The notes under the pieces: generated by a model | Seen by the model: the letters and a program-made list of their open reading frames with translations, nothing else | What the model was told of the DNA's origin: nothing | Databases searched by the model: none | Program-made: the position numbers and the translations under genes | In this document: positions 47,213 to 56,494 of the stretch, piece by piece | How the letters are laid out: each line of letters begins with the position of its first letter | Numbering within the stretch: position 1 is the stretch's first letter | NCBI GenBank assembly: GCA_900754965.1 | Contig: CAAEEO010000007.1 | Span: 62,001-126,000 of the forward strand | Source: an uncultured Oscillospiraceae bacterium | GTDB taxonomy: Bacteria; Bacillota; Clostridia; Oscillospirales; Oscillospiraceae | Direction: 5' to 3' | DNA: 64,000 nucleotides

Positions 47213-48610
47213 TTATTTGAACAGTCCGCCAAACAGGCCCTTCTTGGGGGGCGGCATCTGGGGAGCGTTCCCGCCGCTGCGCTGATTTTTCTTCATCTGC
47301 CGGCGCATCTGCCGTTTGCCCGCTCCGGTCATCTGTTTCATCATCTGCTGCATAGCGTCATACTGCTTGATGACCCGGTTCACATCCACCACATTCACGC
47401 CTGCCCCGGCAGCAATCCGCCGTTTCCGGCTGGCGTTGAGCAGACTGGGATTTTCCCGTTCCTTCATGGTCATGGACTGGATGATGGCCTTGGTACGGCG
47501 CATCGCGGAATCATCCGGATCAGCGTCTTCCAACGCCTTGGCGTCGATGCCGGGCATCATGGCCGCAATATCGCTGAGAGAACCCATTCCCTGAATGGCC
47601 TCCAGCTGTGTCAGGTAATCGTTCAGCGTGAACTTGTTTTCCAGCATCCGCTGGGCCAGTTCCTCCGCCTGTTTCTGATCCATGGCATGTTCGGCCTTTT
47701 CAATCAAAGACAGCACATCGCCCATGCCCAGAATCCGGCTTGCCATACGGTCGGGGTAGAACGGCTCAATCTGATCCAGTTTCTCACCCACACCGGCAAA
47801 CTTGATGGGTTTCCCGGTCACCGCCCGAATCGACAGGGCCGCGCCGCCTCTGGCATCGCCATCCAGCTTACTCAGCAGCACACCGGTTACGCCCAGAGCC
47901 TCGTCAAAGGCGGTCGCAGCGTTGACGGCATCCTGACCGGTCATGGCATCCACCACCAGCAGGATCTCTGCCGGTTCCACCGTATCCCGGATGGTCACCA
48001 GTTCCTGCATCAGCGCCTCATCGATATGCAGCCGGCCGGCGGTATCCAGGAACACCAGATCCTGACCGTGGCGTTTGGCATATTCGATGCCGTGCTTGGC
48101 GATCTCCACCGGGTCTCCCTGTCCCTCCTGGAACACAGGCAGTCCCAACTGACCGCCCACCGTTTCCAGCTGTTGGATGGCCGCAGGACGGTACACGTCG
48201 CAGGCCACCAGCAGGGGATTTTTACCCTGGCGTTTCATATATCCTGCCAGTTTTGCGCCGTTGGTGGTCTTACCTGCGCCCTGCAGGCCCACCAGCATCA
48301 CAATGCTTGGCGTTTTACTGGAGATATTCAATTTCTGGCTGTCACTGCCCATCAGGGCGACCAGCTCTTCGTTGACGATCTTAATGACCATCTGTGCAGG
48401 ATTCAGGCTTTCCAGAATATCTGTGCCCACTGCCCGTTCGGTGACGCGCTTGACAAAGTCTTTCACGACTTTGAAGTTCACGTCCGCCTCCAGCAGGGCC
48501 AGCTTGACTTCCCGCATGGCCTCTTTCACATCTGCCTCTTTCAGCCGGCCTTTTCCGGTCAGCTTTTTAAAAGCAGAGGAGAGTTTTTCCGATAAGCTTT
48601 CAAATGCCAT
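47213..48610 (-). CDS. ffh: Signal recognition particle protein Ffh
   Basis: This 465-residue SRP54 GTPase has the N domain (residues 1-85), G domain (GLQGAGKTTNGAKLA near residue 108, DTAGRLHIDEALM, KLDGDARGGAALS), and a methionine-rich M domain (MQQMMKQMTGAGKRQMRRQM) that binds signal peptides and 4.5S RNA. It ends GLFGGLFK. The 4.5S RNA gene is not in this window. Confidence 0.97.
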   Translation of the reverse strand: MAFESLSEKLSSAFKKLTGKGRLKEADVKEAMREVKLALLEADVNFKVVKDFVKRVTERAVGTDILESLNPAQMVIKIVNEELVALMGSDSQKLNISSKTPSIVMLVGLQGAGKTTNGAKLAGYMKRQGKNPLLVACDVYRPAAIQQLETVGGQLGLPVFQEGQGDPVEIAKHGIEYAKRHGQDLVFLDTAGRLHIDEALMQELVTIRDTVEPAEILLVVDAMTGQDAVNAATAFDEALGVTGVLLSKLDGDARGGAALSIRAVTGKPIKFAGVGEKLDQIEPFYPDRMASRILGMGDVLSLIEKAEHAMDQKQAEELAQRMLENKFTLNDYLTQLEAIQGMGSLSDIAAMMPGIDAKALEDADPDDSAMRRTKAIIQSMTMKERENPSLLNASRKRRIAAGAGVNVVDVNRVIKQYDAMQQMMKQMTGAGKRQMRRQMKKNQRSGGNAPQMPPPKKGLFGGLFK

Positions 48611-48613
48611 CTG

Positions 48614-48964
48614 TTACTCCTTGAGTTTCCGCACCCGGGCGGACAGTTCCTCGGCCAGTGCTCTGGCCTCTCCCTGGGTCAAGGACACCAGGGTCTCCAA
48701 AGACGCCTGAATGTCATCCACTGCCGCCTGAGTCTCCTGAAATCGATGGACCAGGCCGGTTTTCTCTTCCGTTTTCCGGAGAGCCTCCTCAGCGCGCCGG
48801 ATGATGTCCCAAACGCCCTGCCGGGAAATGCCGGTCATCTCCGCGATCTCGCCCAGTGAGTAATCCTCATTGTAATGGAGGTCGAAGTATTCCCGCTGTT
48901 TATCCGTGAGCAGTTCGCCGTAAAAATCGTACAACATGGTACGGTAAACCGTTTCATCGGTCAT
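48614..48964 (-). CDS. ylxM: YlxM-family HTH protein
   Basis: This 116-residue protein of UPF0122 has a sigma-70 region 4-like HTH (LTDKQREYFDLHYNEDYSLGEIAEMTGISRQGVWDIIRRAEEAL, near residues 18-62) and a coiled C-terminal half. It lies directly upstream of ffh, where YlxM is known to modulate SRP. GGAGGTG precedes the ATG. Confidence 0.92.
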   Translation of the reverse strand: MTDETVYRTMLYDFYGELLTDKQREYFDLHYNEDYSLGEIAEMTGISRQGVWDIIRRAEEALRKTEEKTGLVHRFQETQAAVDDIQASLETLVSLTQGEARALAEELSARVRKLKE

Positions 48965-49008
48965 ATCAGCACCTCCGCAGTCAACCAGAATTCCTTGACA
49001 GCTTAGTG

Positions 49009-49037
49009 ATTATACTACGCCGCCCCGCCGCTGTCAA
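49009..49037 (-). promoter_or_regulatory. Promoter of the ylxM-ffh-trmD operon
   Basis: Minus strand: -35 TTGACA (49032-49037), 17 bases of GC-rich spacer, -10 TATAAT (49009-49014). Both hexamers are consensus. Confidence 0.8.
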
Positions 49038-49176
49038 GTGTTTTTCATTCACAGCCCCCCTTCTTTTTTTGAACCGCTCAATTCTCCCTTTCCCATTCCT
49101 TTCGCATAGTTTCTTCCATTTCGGGGAACACTACGCATCACACCGGAATCTATTCTAAAGAAGGGCATGAGGCAAT

Positions 49177-52100
49177 ATGAACGATTCTGCATATCAATTT
49201 CCCATTGCGCCGGAGCGGCTCGCCCATTATGGACAGACCGCGGCCCGCAGTCTGCTCCCATCCGGGATTTGCTCCGGACGCGCCGCCGCCCGGGCGATCC
49301 GGGACCATCTGCGCCGACTGAAACAACTCCACATCACGCTGCAGCGCCGCGCCGCTGACACCCCGCCCTCCAAGGCCGGAGAATGGATGCTGGACAACTG
49401 GTATCTGGCAGTCCGGGAGGGAAACGAGGCAGCCCGCAGTTTTCACTTCGCCAAATCTCTGCCCGCCGTTAAATCGATGCCCAGAGTTCTTTTCCTGGCG
49501 GAAGCCCTGCTCCGCTCCGGGCAGGGAAGTCTGGACACCGACCGGCTCCGCCGGTTTCTGGAAGGCGCTCAGCGGGACACCCCCCTCACCCAAGCCGAAC
49601 TGGGACTGTTTGTTCCGGCGCTGACTGCCGCGGCCCTTCGGGCATTGGTGCGGCTATACCAGGAGCCTTCCCCGGACGGCGACGCCGCCGGTCGGCTGTT
49701 TTCCACGCTCCGCCTGTTAGGAACCGCTGATCTCTCCGCGCTGCTGGAACAGGCCGACTGCACCGACCGCACCCTGCGGGAAGATCCCGCCGGTGTCTAC
49801 CCCGTGATGGCAGACAGCACCCGGGCGGAATACCGCCGCCGGGTGGCAGAGCTGGCCAAACAGACCGGCAAGGAAGAATTTCAACTGGCCCGTCAGGTGC
49901 TGAAACTGGCCCGACAGGCACAGGAACCGCAGCAGCGCCATGTAGGATATTGGCTGTACCCCTGCCCATTGGGCCGCAAAGCCGTCCCCCGCCGGGGCAC
50001 TGTCTATTTCTCCGCCTTTTTTCTCTCCACTTTGCTGCTCAGTCTGCTGCCCGGCATCCTTCTGGACAGTCCCGCCGCAGCTGTTCTTCTGCTGATCCCT
50101 GTTTCGGAAGTGGTGAAAAATCTGATGGATTTCCTTCTCACCCGGCACATCCGCCCCCGTCATGTGCCCCGGTTAGAACTGGCCGATGGAATCCCCCCAG
50201 AAGGCAAGACCCTGTGCGTGGTGTCCACTCTGCTGACCGGGGAATCCTCCGGGCCGGAAACCGCCCGTCAACTGGAGCAGTTTTTCCTCTGCAATCGGGA
50301 CAGCGGGGAGCATCTGCTGTTCGGCATTCTGGCCGACCTGCCGGAAGGGTCTTGTGCGACCCAACCGGAAGATTCCCAACTGCTCTTTGCCGCCAAACAG
50401 GCCATAGATGCCCTGAACCGGAAGTACGGTGACCGCTTTTACCTGTTTTATCGGGAACGGGCGTACAACGCCCGGGACAAACGCTACCGCGGAAAAGAGC
50501 GGAAACGAGGGGCGCTGTTGGCATTGGCCCAATTCCTGCAGGGAATGCCCACAGAACTGATTCTCCTCTCCGGTGAGGCAGAAACCGTCCGTGGCGCCCC
50601 CTTTCTGCTCACGCTGGATGCCGATACCCGCCTTTGCCCCGGTACGGCACGGGAACTGGTGGGCGCCATGCTCCATCCCCTGAACCATCCGGTGGCCGAT
50701 CCAAAAACCGGGGTCGTACAAGCAGGCTACGGCCTGCTCCACCCCCGCATCAGCACAGATCTCTCCGCCGCCACCGCCACGGAATTTTCCCGTATTTTTT
50801 CCGGGCAGGGCGGTTTGGACCCCTATCAGGGCAACTGCGGTGAATTGTATATGGACCTGTTCGATCGGGGCGGCTTTGCCGGAAAAGGCATCTTATCCGT
50901 CGAAATGCTGCTGCGCTGCGCCCGGCATCTTCCGGAAGATCGAATCCTCTCCCACGACGCTCTGGAAGGCGCTTACCTTCACGGAGGATTTCTGGGAGAT
51001 GTGGAACTGACCGATGGATTTCCTGCCGACCCCCTCAGCTATCTGAAACGACTGGAGCGTTGGACGCGGGGCGACTGGCAAAACGCCCCCTGGATTTTCT
51101 CCCGGCGGGGCCGGGCGCTGTCCGGCATCGACCGACTGAAACTACTGGATTCTCTGCGCCGTTCACTGGTAGCCCCCGCCACCTTTCTGTGTCTGCTCAG
51201 TGCTTTCTTCCTGCCCCATACCGGTCCGGTGGTCGCCGCTTGGGCGGCCTGCATTGCCCTGCTCTCCCGTCTGCTGCTGACTCTGGCGGCAGATTCCGTT
51301 CGCCCTGACCAGGAGCGGAAAATCCGCTATCACAGCGCCGTGCTCCACGGTGTAAAGGGCGCGGTGCTGAACACCGGTGTCCGATTTCTCTTTCTGCCCT
51401 GGGAGGCCGCCGTTACCCTCTGCGCCATCGGCCGCGCCCTGTGGCGAATGGGTGTCAGCCACCGGAATCTGCTGTCCTGGCAGACCTTTGCTCAATCCGG
51501 CGGTGGCAAACGATTTCGGACCTATCTCACCGCTACGGCCCCCTGCACGCTCACCGGTCTGGCCCTGCTCCTGTTTTCCGAAGTGATCTTCGCCAAAGCC
51601 CTGGGGGTCATCTGGCTGACCGCCCCGGTGTTTGCCTGGCTGCTGTCCCGTCCCCATCGCGGGGCGCCCCAACTGTCTGCATCGGACAAACGCTGGCTCA
51701 TCGATCAGGCTGCGCAGATCTGGCAGTTTTTTCAGGACTTCTGCACAGCCGAAGAGCACTACCTCCCCCCGGATAATGTCCAGGAACAGCCGCCGAAAGG
51801 CGCTGCCCACCGCACCTCTCCCACCAATATCGGCCTTGCCATGACCTCCGCCCTTACCGCCGCCGATCTGGGACTGGACGGCCAACTGCCCGGCGAAACA
51901 CTGATTGAGCGCATCCTCACCACATTGGAACAGCTGCCGAAATGGCACGGACACATTTATAATTGGTATGACACCCAGACCCTGACTCCACTCCACCCCA
52001 GATATATCTCCACCGTGGACAGCGGCAATCTGGCCGCCTGTCTGGTGGCAGTAACCGGCGGAATGCGCGCCTACGGCCGGGAAGATCTGGCACAGCGGGC

Positions 52101-55100
52101 CCAGGCTCTGTTTCAGGCCATGGATTTTCGTCCCCTATACGATGCCCGCCGCCACTTATTCCACATTGGAATGGATCTGGAAACCATGACCCTCTCGGAC
52201 AGCCGATATGACCTTTTGAGCAGCGAGGCCCGCTTGACCAGCTTTGTCGCCATCGCAAAGGGCGATGTGCCCCGCCGGCACTGGCGGCGGCTGAGCCGGG
52301 CGCTGGTGGCCAGGGACGGCTATCGTGGTATGGTCTCCTGGACCGGTTCCATGTTTGAATACCTGATGCCCGAATTGTTTCTCCCTCTGATCAAAGACAG
52401 TCTGTTGGACGAAACGGCCCGGTTCTGTGTCTATGTGCAGCGCCGCCGGGTTCCCCGAGGGCACCCCTGGGGCATTTCCGAATCAGCCTATCCGGCACTG
52501 GACCCGGCCATGAACTACCGCTATAAGGCCCACGGCTGCGGGGCACTGGCCCTGCGACGGGGCATGGATCGGGAACTGGTCATCTCCCCCTACAGCTCTT
52601 TTTTGGCACTGGCCGTCACGCCCCGGGCCGCCGTGAAGAATCTGCGGCAGTTGGAGCGCCGGGGACTGTCCGGAACCTACGGATTTTACGAGGCCGTGGA
52701 CTTCACCCCTTCCCGCTGCCGGATGACCGGCGGGGAACCGGTGCGCTGCTATATGGCGCACCACCTGGGCATGAGTATGACCGCCATCGGCAACTGCCTG
52801 CGCGGCAATGCCAATGTGCGCCGTTTCCTGTCCGAGCCCGCCATGGCCGCCCACCAATGTCTGCTGGAAGAAAAAATCCCCATCGGCGGCACCGTCCTGC
52901 GCCGGCACAGTGCGCCGCCGCCCTCCGCACCCCGCCGAAAACCCACCGGGGAATGGACCCTCTCCGGCGGACAGATCGATTGGGCGCTCCCCGCCTGCTG
53001 CCTGCTGTCCAACGGCAATTATACCCTTTTGGCAGACGAAACCGGTCAGGTAGAAACCGTCAGTCAGGATGTGACGATCTATGCCCCCGGCTCCGCCGGA
53101 TTGTCCGTCTGTCTGGGCAGGGAAGTCCTGCCGCTGACCCCTGCCGTTGGGCCTCAGCGGCAGGATCACTGGCAGTTCAGCGGCCGTGCCGCCGTCTTTT
53201 CCTGCCAAACCCCTGCGTATTCCGCCAACATCACCCTTTCTGTCGCCCCTGGGGAACGCGGCGAGGTACGCACCGTAGAACTGCTCGCCAAACAAGCCAT
53301 AGACAGCGCTGCGCTCCAATTCCGGCTGCAGCCGATCTTGGCCTTCACCAGAGATTTTCAGGCCCATCCGGCCTACTGTCGTCTGGGTCTTCACGCCGAA
53401 CAGGCAGGGCAGACCCTGCTCCTGTCCCGAGCGCCCCGCGGCGCTCTTCCCGCCCTGTATCTGGCAATCAGCGCCAGTTTGCCCATGACGATGAGCCCCG
53501 CGCCGGGAGATCTCCCGGACCCGACCCTGACCCTGACTTTCCCGTTCCGTCTGGCGGCAGGGGAGCGTCTGGAACTGAAATTGGCACTGTGTACCGCCCC
53601 CATCGCCGCCCAGGCGCTGCAGGGAAGTCAGCGCCTGCTCTTCACTGGGCAAGGCGACTCGGCCTGTCTGCCTGTTTCTGCGGCAGCCCTTTTGGAAATG
53701 GAGCCGCCTGAGGTGACTGCCGCCATGGCTCTGCTGCCCCTGCTGCGCCGTCCCCGGTGCGTCGGTCCCATTCCCGGAAAACGGTCGCTGCTCTGGCAAT
53801 ACGGCATTTCCGGCGATCTGCCCATTCTGGCCGCCCATCTGACTTCCAAGGCCCAGCTGCCCGCCGCCGTTTCCCTCATCAAGCGCCACGGATTTCTGGA
53901 TCTTTGCGGTATTCGCCACGATCTGGTGCTGCTGTGCGCCGGCGCAGGGGATTATCAGCAGCCCACCATCCGTTTTCTGGAATCGGCCACAGCGCAGCTG
54001 AGCCGGGAGTTCACATTGGGCAGCAAAGGCGGCGTTCACCTCTTGCCGGACAGCGAGCAGGCGCTGGCAGACATTCTGCCTTTCGCCGCCCGAGTTCTCC
54101 CCCTTGATGGAACGGAAGAGCGAATAGACCGCAGTTTTCACATCCCAGTCCCCACTGCAGCCTGTGATCCGCGGGAAAACTCCGCAAATCTCCCCACTTT
54201 CTATTGGCAGGAGGAGGGCGCCTTCTCCTTTACCGTAACCGATTCTCTCCCGCCCCGGACATGGAGTCTTCTGCTGACCAATGGCAGTCTGGGATATCTG
54301 GCCACGGATGCCGGAATCGGGCATCTGTGGATGCAGAACGCCGGACTGCTCCGCCTGACCCCCTGGCACAATGACCCCACTGCCGTCACCGGCTCAGAGC
54401 GATTGGACTATATTCCCCAAAACGGCGCACCTATCAGCCTGTTTGCCGCCAACGATGGACTGCCCTGCCGGGTCACTTATGGCTTTGGTTGGGCCAGTTG
54501 GGAAAAAACATTGCCCCAGGGCCAGGTGACCCTCACGGCCTTTCTTCCGCCGGACACCGATGCCCGGGTGTTTTGGGTTCGCTCCACCCTGCCCGGCGGT
54601 GTCTTCCGTTGGCAAGCTGCGCTGCAGTTGGGCGAGCACGCCGGAGACGCCGCCTGCGTGAAGACCGGGCAGGACGGCCCCGTGCTCACTGCCCGCAACC
54701 CCGCCTGTGTCCTGCCGGACATGACCCTTCAGGCCCTGTCGGAGCCTCCTTTTCAGCGGTTCACCTGCAGTGCTGACAGCGCCCGCATGGGCCAATGGGA
54801 CAGTCAAACCGGCTGGGGTCTGTCCCCCTGTTTTGCCATGGAAATTCCGGCGGAAAGCGAAGTGGTTCTGGTCTGCGGCACCGCAGAACGCCCTGCACTA
54901 ACTGCCCTGACCGATGTCAAAACCGCCGCCGAGGCGCTGGAGCGCACCCGCGCCCATTGGTCTGCCCAGGTGCGCCGCCTGACCGTGGAGACCCCGGACC
55001 TCACCGCAAACCGGGCCATGAACGGCTGGGCGGTTTATCAAGCACTGGCCGGCCGTCTGTTGGGCCGGAGCAGCCTGTATCAGGCCGGCGGCGCCTACGG

Positions 55101-56472
55101 ATTCCGGGATCAGCTCCAGGATGCCGTAAACCTCCTGCTCATCGACCCCGCGCTCCCCCGAAACATGATCCCCCTGTGCTGTGCCCGGCAATATACGCAA
55201 GGCGATGTACAGCACTGGTGGCACCTGCCGGAGGGACGGGGCGTACGGACCCGGTGCAGCGATGATCTGCTCTGGCTGCCCTGGGCCGTATGCGAATATG
55301 TGGAAAAGACCGGGGACACCGGACTGTTGCAGGAGGAGATCCCCTATCTGGACTCTCCTCCGCTGACCGATAGCGAGCAGGACCGATATGAACTGGCCCT
55401 GCCCGGTGACCGCACCGGCACCGTTCTGGAACACGCACAAAAAGCCCTGGATTTGGCGCTTGCCCGCGGCAGCGGCCCCCACGGACTGCTGCGGATGTTG
55501 GGCGGAGACTGGAACGATGGATTTGGCAGTGTGGGAAAAGAAGGCATCGGTGAAAGCGTTTGGCTGACCTGGTTTTTCTCCCAGACCGCCCAGCGATTCG
55601 GGCAGCTGCTGGAAACGCTGAACATGCCGGAGGGGGAAACCTATCGCCGTGCAGCCCGGCAATATGGCGCTGCCGCAGATCGCGCCTGGGACGGCAGCTG
55701 GTACCTCCGGGGGTGGTACGATGACGGCAGTCCTCTGGGCAGCAAAGACAGCGCCGCCTGTCAAATCGACTCCATTGCCCAAAGTTGGGCGGTGATGAAC
55801 CCCTTTGCCGATCAGATGCGAAAAATTACGGCACTGGAAAGCGCCCTGAACCGCCTGTTTCTCCGGGAACAGGGACTCGTCAAGCTGTTCGATCCCCCCA
55901 TTCCCCCGGAAGATACCCGTGCCGGATATATTTCCGGCTATGGCCCCGGATTCCGGGAAAACGGCGGACAATATACTCATGCCGCCCTTTGGCTTGCCCA
56001 AGCCTGTTTCCGCTCCGGCAGATCGGCTGACGGCCATGCCATTCTCCAGGCGCTCTGGCCCGCCCTTCGGGACATTTCGGTCTTTCAGGCAGAACCTTTT
56101 GTGATTCCCGCAGATGTTTCCACCAACCCCAATGCCATGGGTCGCTGCGGCTGGACCTGGTACACCGGTTCTGCCGGGTGGTACTTCCGGGTGTTCACTG
56201 AAGAACTGCTCGGATTGCGGCTCAGGGACGGAACCCTGACCGTCTCGCCCTGCCTGCCCCCGGACTGGACGGGATACACGGCAACCCTCACGGACACAGC
56301 CGGAAACCGGCATACCATTGCTGTCCGCGGCAGGGAAATCGAAGTGGACGGCGCCCCCGCTGATTCCGGCGTGCCTGTTCAAATTATTCAAAAAGATTTC
56401 ATTAACAATCCACTCCATCTGTGCTATAATACCCATATCATGGGAAATACGGGAAAGTTTCCCAGAACTTGA
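49177..56472 (+). CDS. Cyclic beta-1,2-glucan synthase-like protein (GT84 + glycoamylase-like + GH94)
   Basis: This 2431-residue membrane enzyme resembles the NdvB/Cgs family, whose members are typically about 2,800 residues, so some of the N-terminal part is reduced. The GT84 domain has TLDADT near residue 480, RILSHDALEGAYLHG, and ERWTRGDWQ near residue 627, flanked by membrane segments near residues 275-315, 665-710 and 785-830. The glycoamylase-like domain includes GTYGFYEAVDF and HHLGMSMTAIGN near residues 1165-1205. The GH94-type phosphorylase end has GGDWNDGFG near residue 2109. The last 25 codons contain the promoter of the next gene, so the true C-terminus may be unimportant there. 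The ATG has only a modest ribosome site. Confidence 0.87.
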   Translation: MNDSAYQFPIAPERLAHYGQTAARSLLPSGICSGRAAARAIRDHLRRLKQLHITLQRRAADTPPSKAGEWMLDNWYLAVREGNEAARSFHFAKSLPAVKSMPRVLFLAEALLRSGQGSLDTDRLRRFLEGAQRDTPLTQAELGLFVPALTAAALRALVRLYQEPSPDGDAAGRLFSTLRLLGTADLSALLEQADCTDRTLREDPAGVYPVMADSTRAEYRRRVAELAKQTGKEEFQLARQVLKLARQAQEPQQRHVGYWLYPCPLGRKAVPRRGTVYFSAFFLSTLLLSLLPGILLDSPAAAVLLLIPVSEVVKNLMDFLLTRHIRPRHVPRLELADGIPPEGKTLCVVSTLLTGESSGPETARQLEQFFLCNRDSGEHLLFGILADLPEGSCATQPEDSQLLFAAKQAIDALNRKYGDRFYLFYRERAYNARDKRYRGKERKRGALLALAQFLQGMPTELILLSGEAETVRGAPFLLTLDADTRLCPGTARELVGAMLHPLNHPVADPKTGVVQAGYGLLHPRISTDLSAATATEFSRIFSGQGGLDPYQGNCGELYMDLFDRGGFAGKGILSVEMLLRCARHLPEDRILSHDALEGAYLHGGFLGDVELTDGFPADPLSYLKRLERWTRGDWQNAPWIFSRRGRALSGIDRLKLLDSLRRSLVAPATFLCLLSAFFLPHTGPVVAAWAACIALLSRLLLTLAADSVRPDQERKIRYHSAVLHGVKGAVLNTGVRFLFLPWEAAVTLCAIGRALWRMGVSHRNLLSWQTFAQSGGGKRFRTYLTATAPCTLTGLALLLFSEVIFAKALGVIWLTAPVFAWLLSRPHRGAPQLSASDKRWLIDQAAQIWQFFQDFCTAEEHYLPPDNVQEQPPKGAAHRTSPTNIGLAMTSALTAADLGLDGQLPGETLIERILTTLEQLPKWHGHIYNWYDTQTLTPLHPRYISTVDSGNLAACLVAVTGGMRAYGREDLAQRAQALFQAMDFRPLYDARRHLFHIGMDLETMTLSDSRYDLLSSEARLTSFVAIAKGDVPRRHWRRLSRALVARDGYRGMVSWTGSMFEYLMPELFLPLIKDSLLDETARFCVYVQRRRVPRGHPWGISESAYPALDPAMNYRYKAHGCGALALRRGMDRELVISPYSSFLALAVTPRAAVKNLRQLERRGLSGTYGFYEAVDFTPSRCRMTGGEPVRCYMAHHLGMSMTAIGNCLRGNANVRRFLSEPAMAAHQCLLEEKIPIGGTVLRRHSAPPPSAPRRKPTGEWTLSGGQIDWALPACCLLSNGNYTLLADETGQVETVSQDVTIYAPGSAGLSVCLGREVLPLTPAVGPQRQDHWQFSGRAAVFSCQTPAYSANITLSVAPGERGEVRTVELLAKQAIDSAALQFRLQPILAFTRDFQAHPAYCRLGLHAEQAGQTLLLSRAPRGALPALYLAISASLPMTMSPAPGDLPDPTLTLTFPFRLAAGERLELKLALCTAPIAAQALQGSQRLLFTGQGDSACLPVSAAALLEMEPPEVTAAMALLPLLRRPRCVGPIPGKRSLLWQYGISGDLPILAAHLTSKAQLPAAVSLIKRHGFLDLCGIRHDLVLLCAGAGDYQQPTIRFLESATAQLSREFTLGSKGGVHLLPDSEQALADILPFAARVLPLDGTEERIDRSFHIPVPTAACDPRENSANLPTFYWQEEGAFSFTVTDSLPPRTWSLLLTNGSLGYLATDAGIGHLWMQNAGLLRLTPWHNDPTAVTGSERLDYIPQNGAPISLFAANDGLPCRVTYGFGWASWEKTLPQGQVTLTAFLPPDTDARVFWVRSTLPGGVFRWQAALQLGEHAGDAACVKTGQDGPVLTARNPACVLPDMTLQALSEPPFQRFTCSADSARMGQWDSQTGWGLSPCFAMEIPAESEVVLVCGTAERPALTALTDVKTAAEALERTRAHWSAQVRRLTVETPDLTANRAMNGWAVYQALAGRLLGRSSLYQAGGAYGFRDQLQDAVNLLLIDPALPRNMIPLCCARQYTQGDVQHWWHLPEGRGVRTRCSDDLLWLPWAVCEYVEKTGDTGLLQEEIPYLDSPPLTDSEQDRYELALPGDRTGTVLEHAQKALDLALARGSGPHGLLRMLGGDWNDGFGSVGKEGIGESVWLTWFFSQTAQRFGQLLETLNMPEGETYRRAARQYGAAADRAWDGSWYLRGWYDDGSPLGSKDSAACQIDSIAQSWAVMNPFADQMRKITALESALNRLFLREQGLVKLFDPPIPPEDTRAGYISGYGPGFRENGGQYTHAALWLAQACFRSGRSADGHAILQALWPALRDISVFQAEPFVIPADVSTNPNAMGRCGWTWYTGSAGWYFRVFTEELLGLRLRDGTLTVSPCLPPDWTGYTATLTDTAGNRHTIAVRGREIEVDGAPADSGVPVQIIQKDFINNPLHLCYNTHIMGNTGKFPRT
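56402..56430 (+). promoter_or_regulatory. Promoter of the M16 peptidase operon, inside the preceding gene
   Basis: -35 TTAACA (56402-56407), 17 bases, -10 TATAAT (56425-56430), located in the last 24 codons of the glucan-synthase ORF. Confidence 0.65.
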
Positions 56473-56494
56473 AAGCAAAGGATTTGTATAAGGA

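Noticed and set aside
52483..54369. Minus-strand open frame of 628 codons inside the glucan-synthase gene
   Set aside because: Gly/Gln-rich antisense product without ribosome site or recognisable domain.
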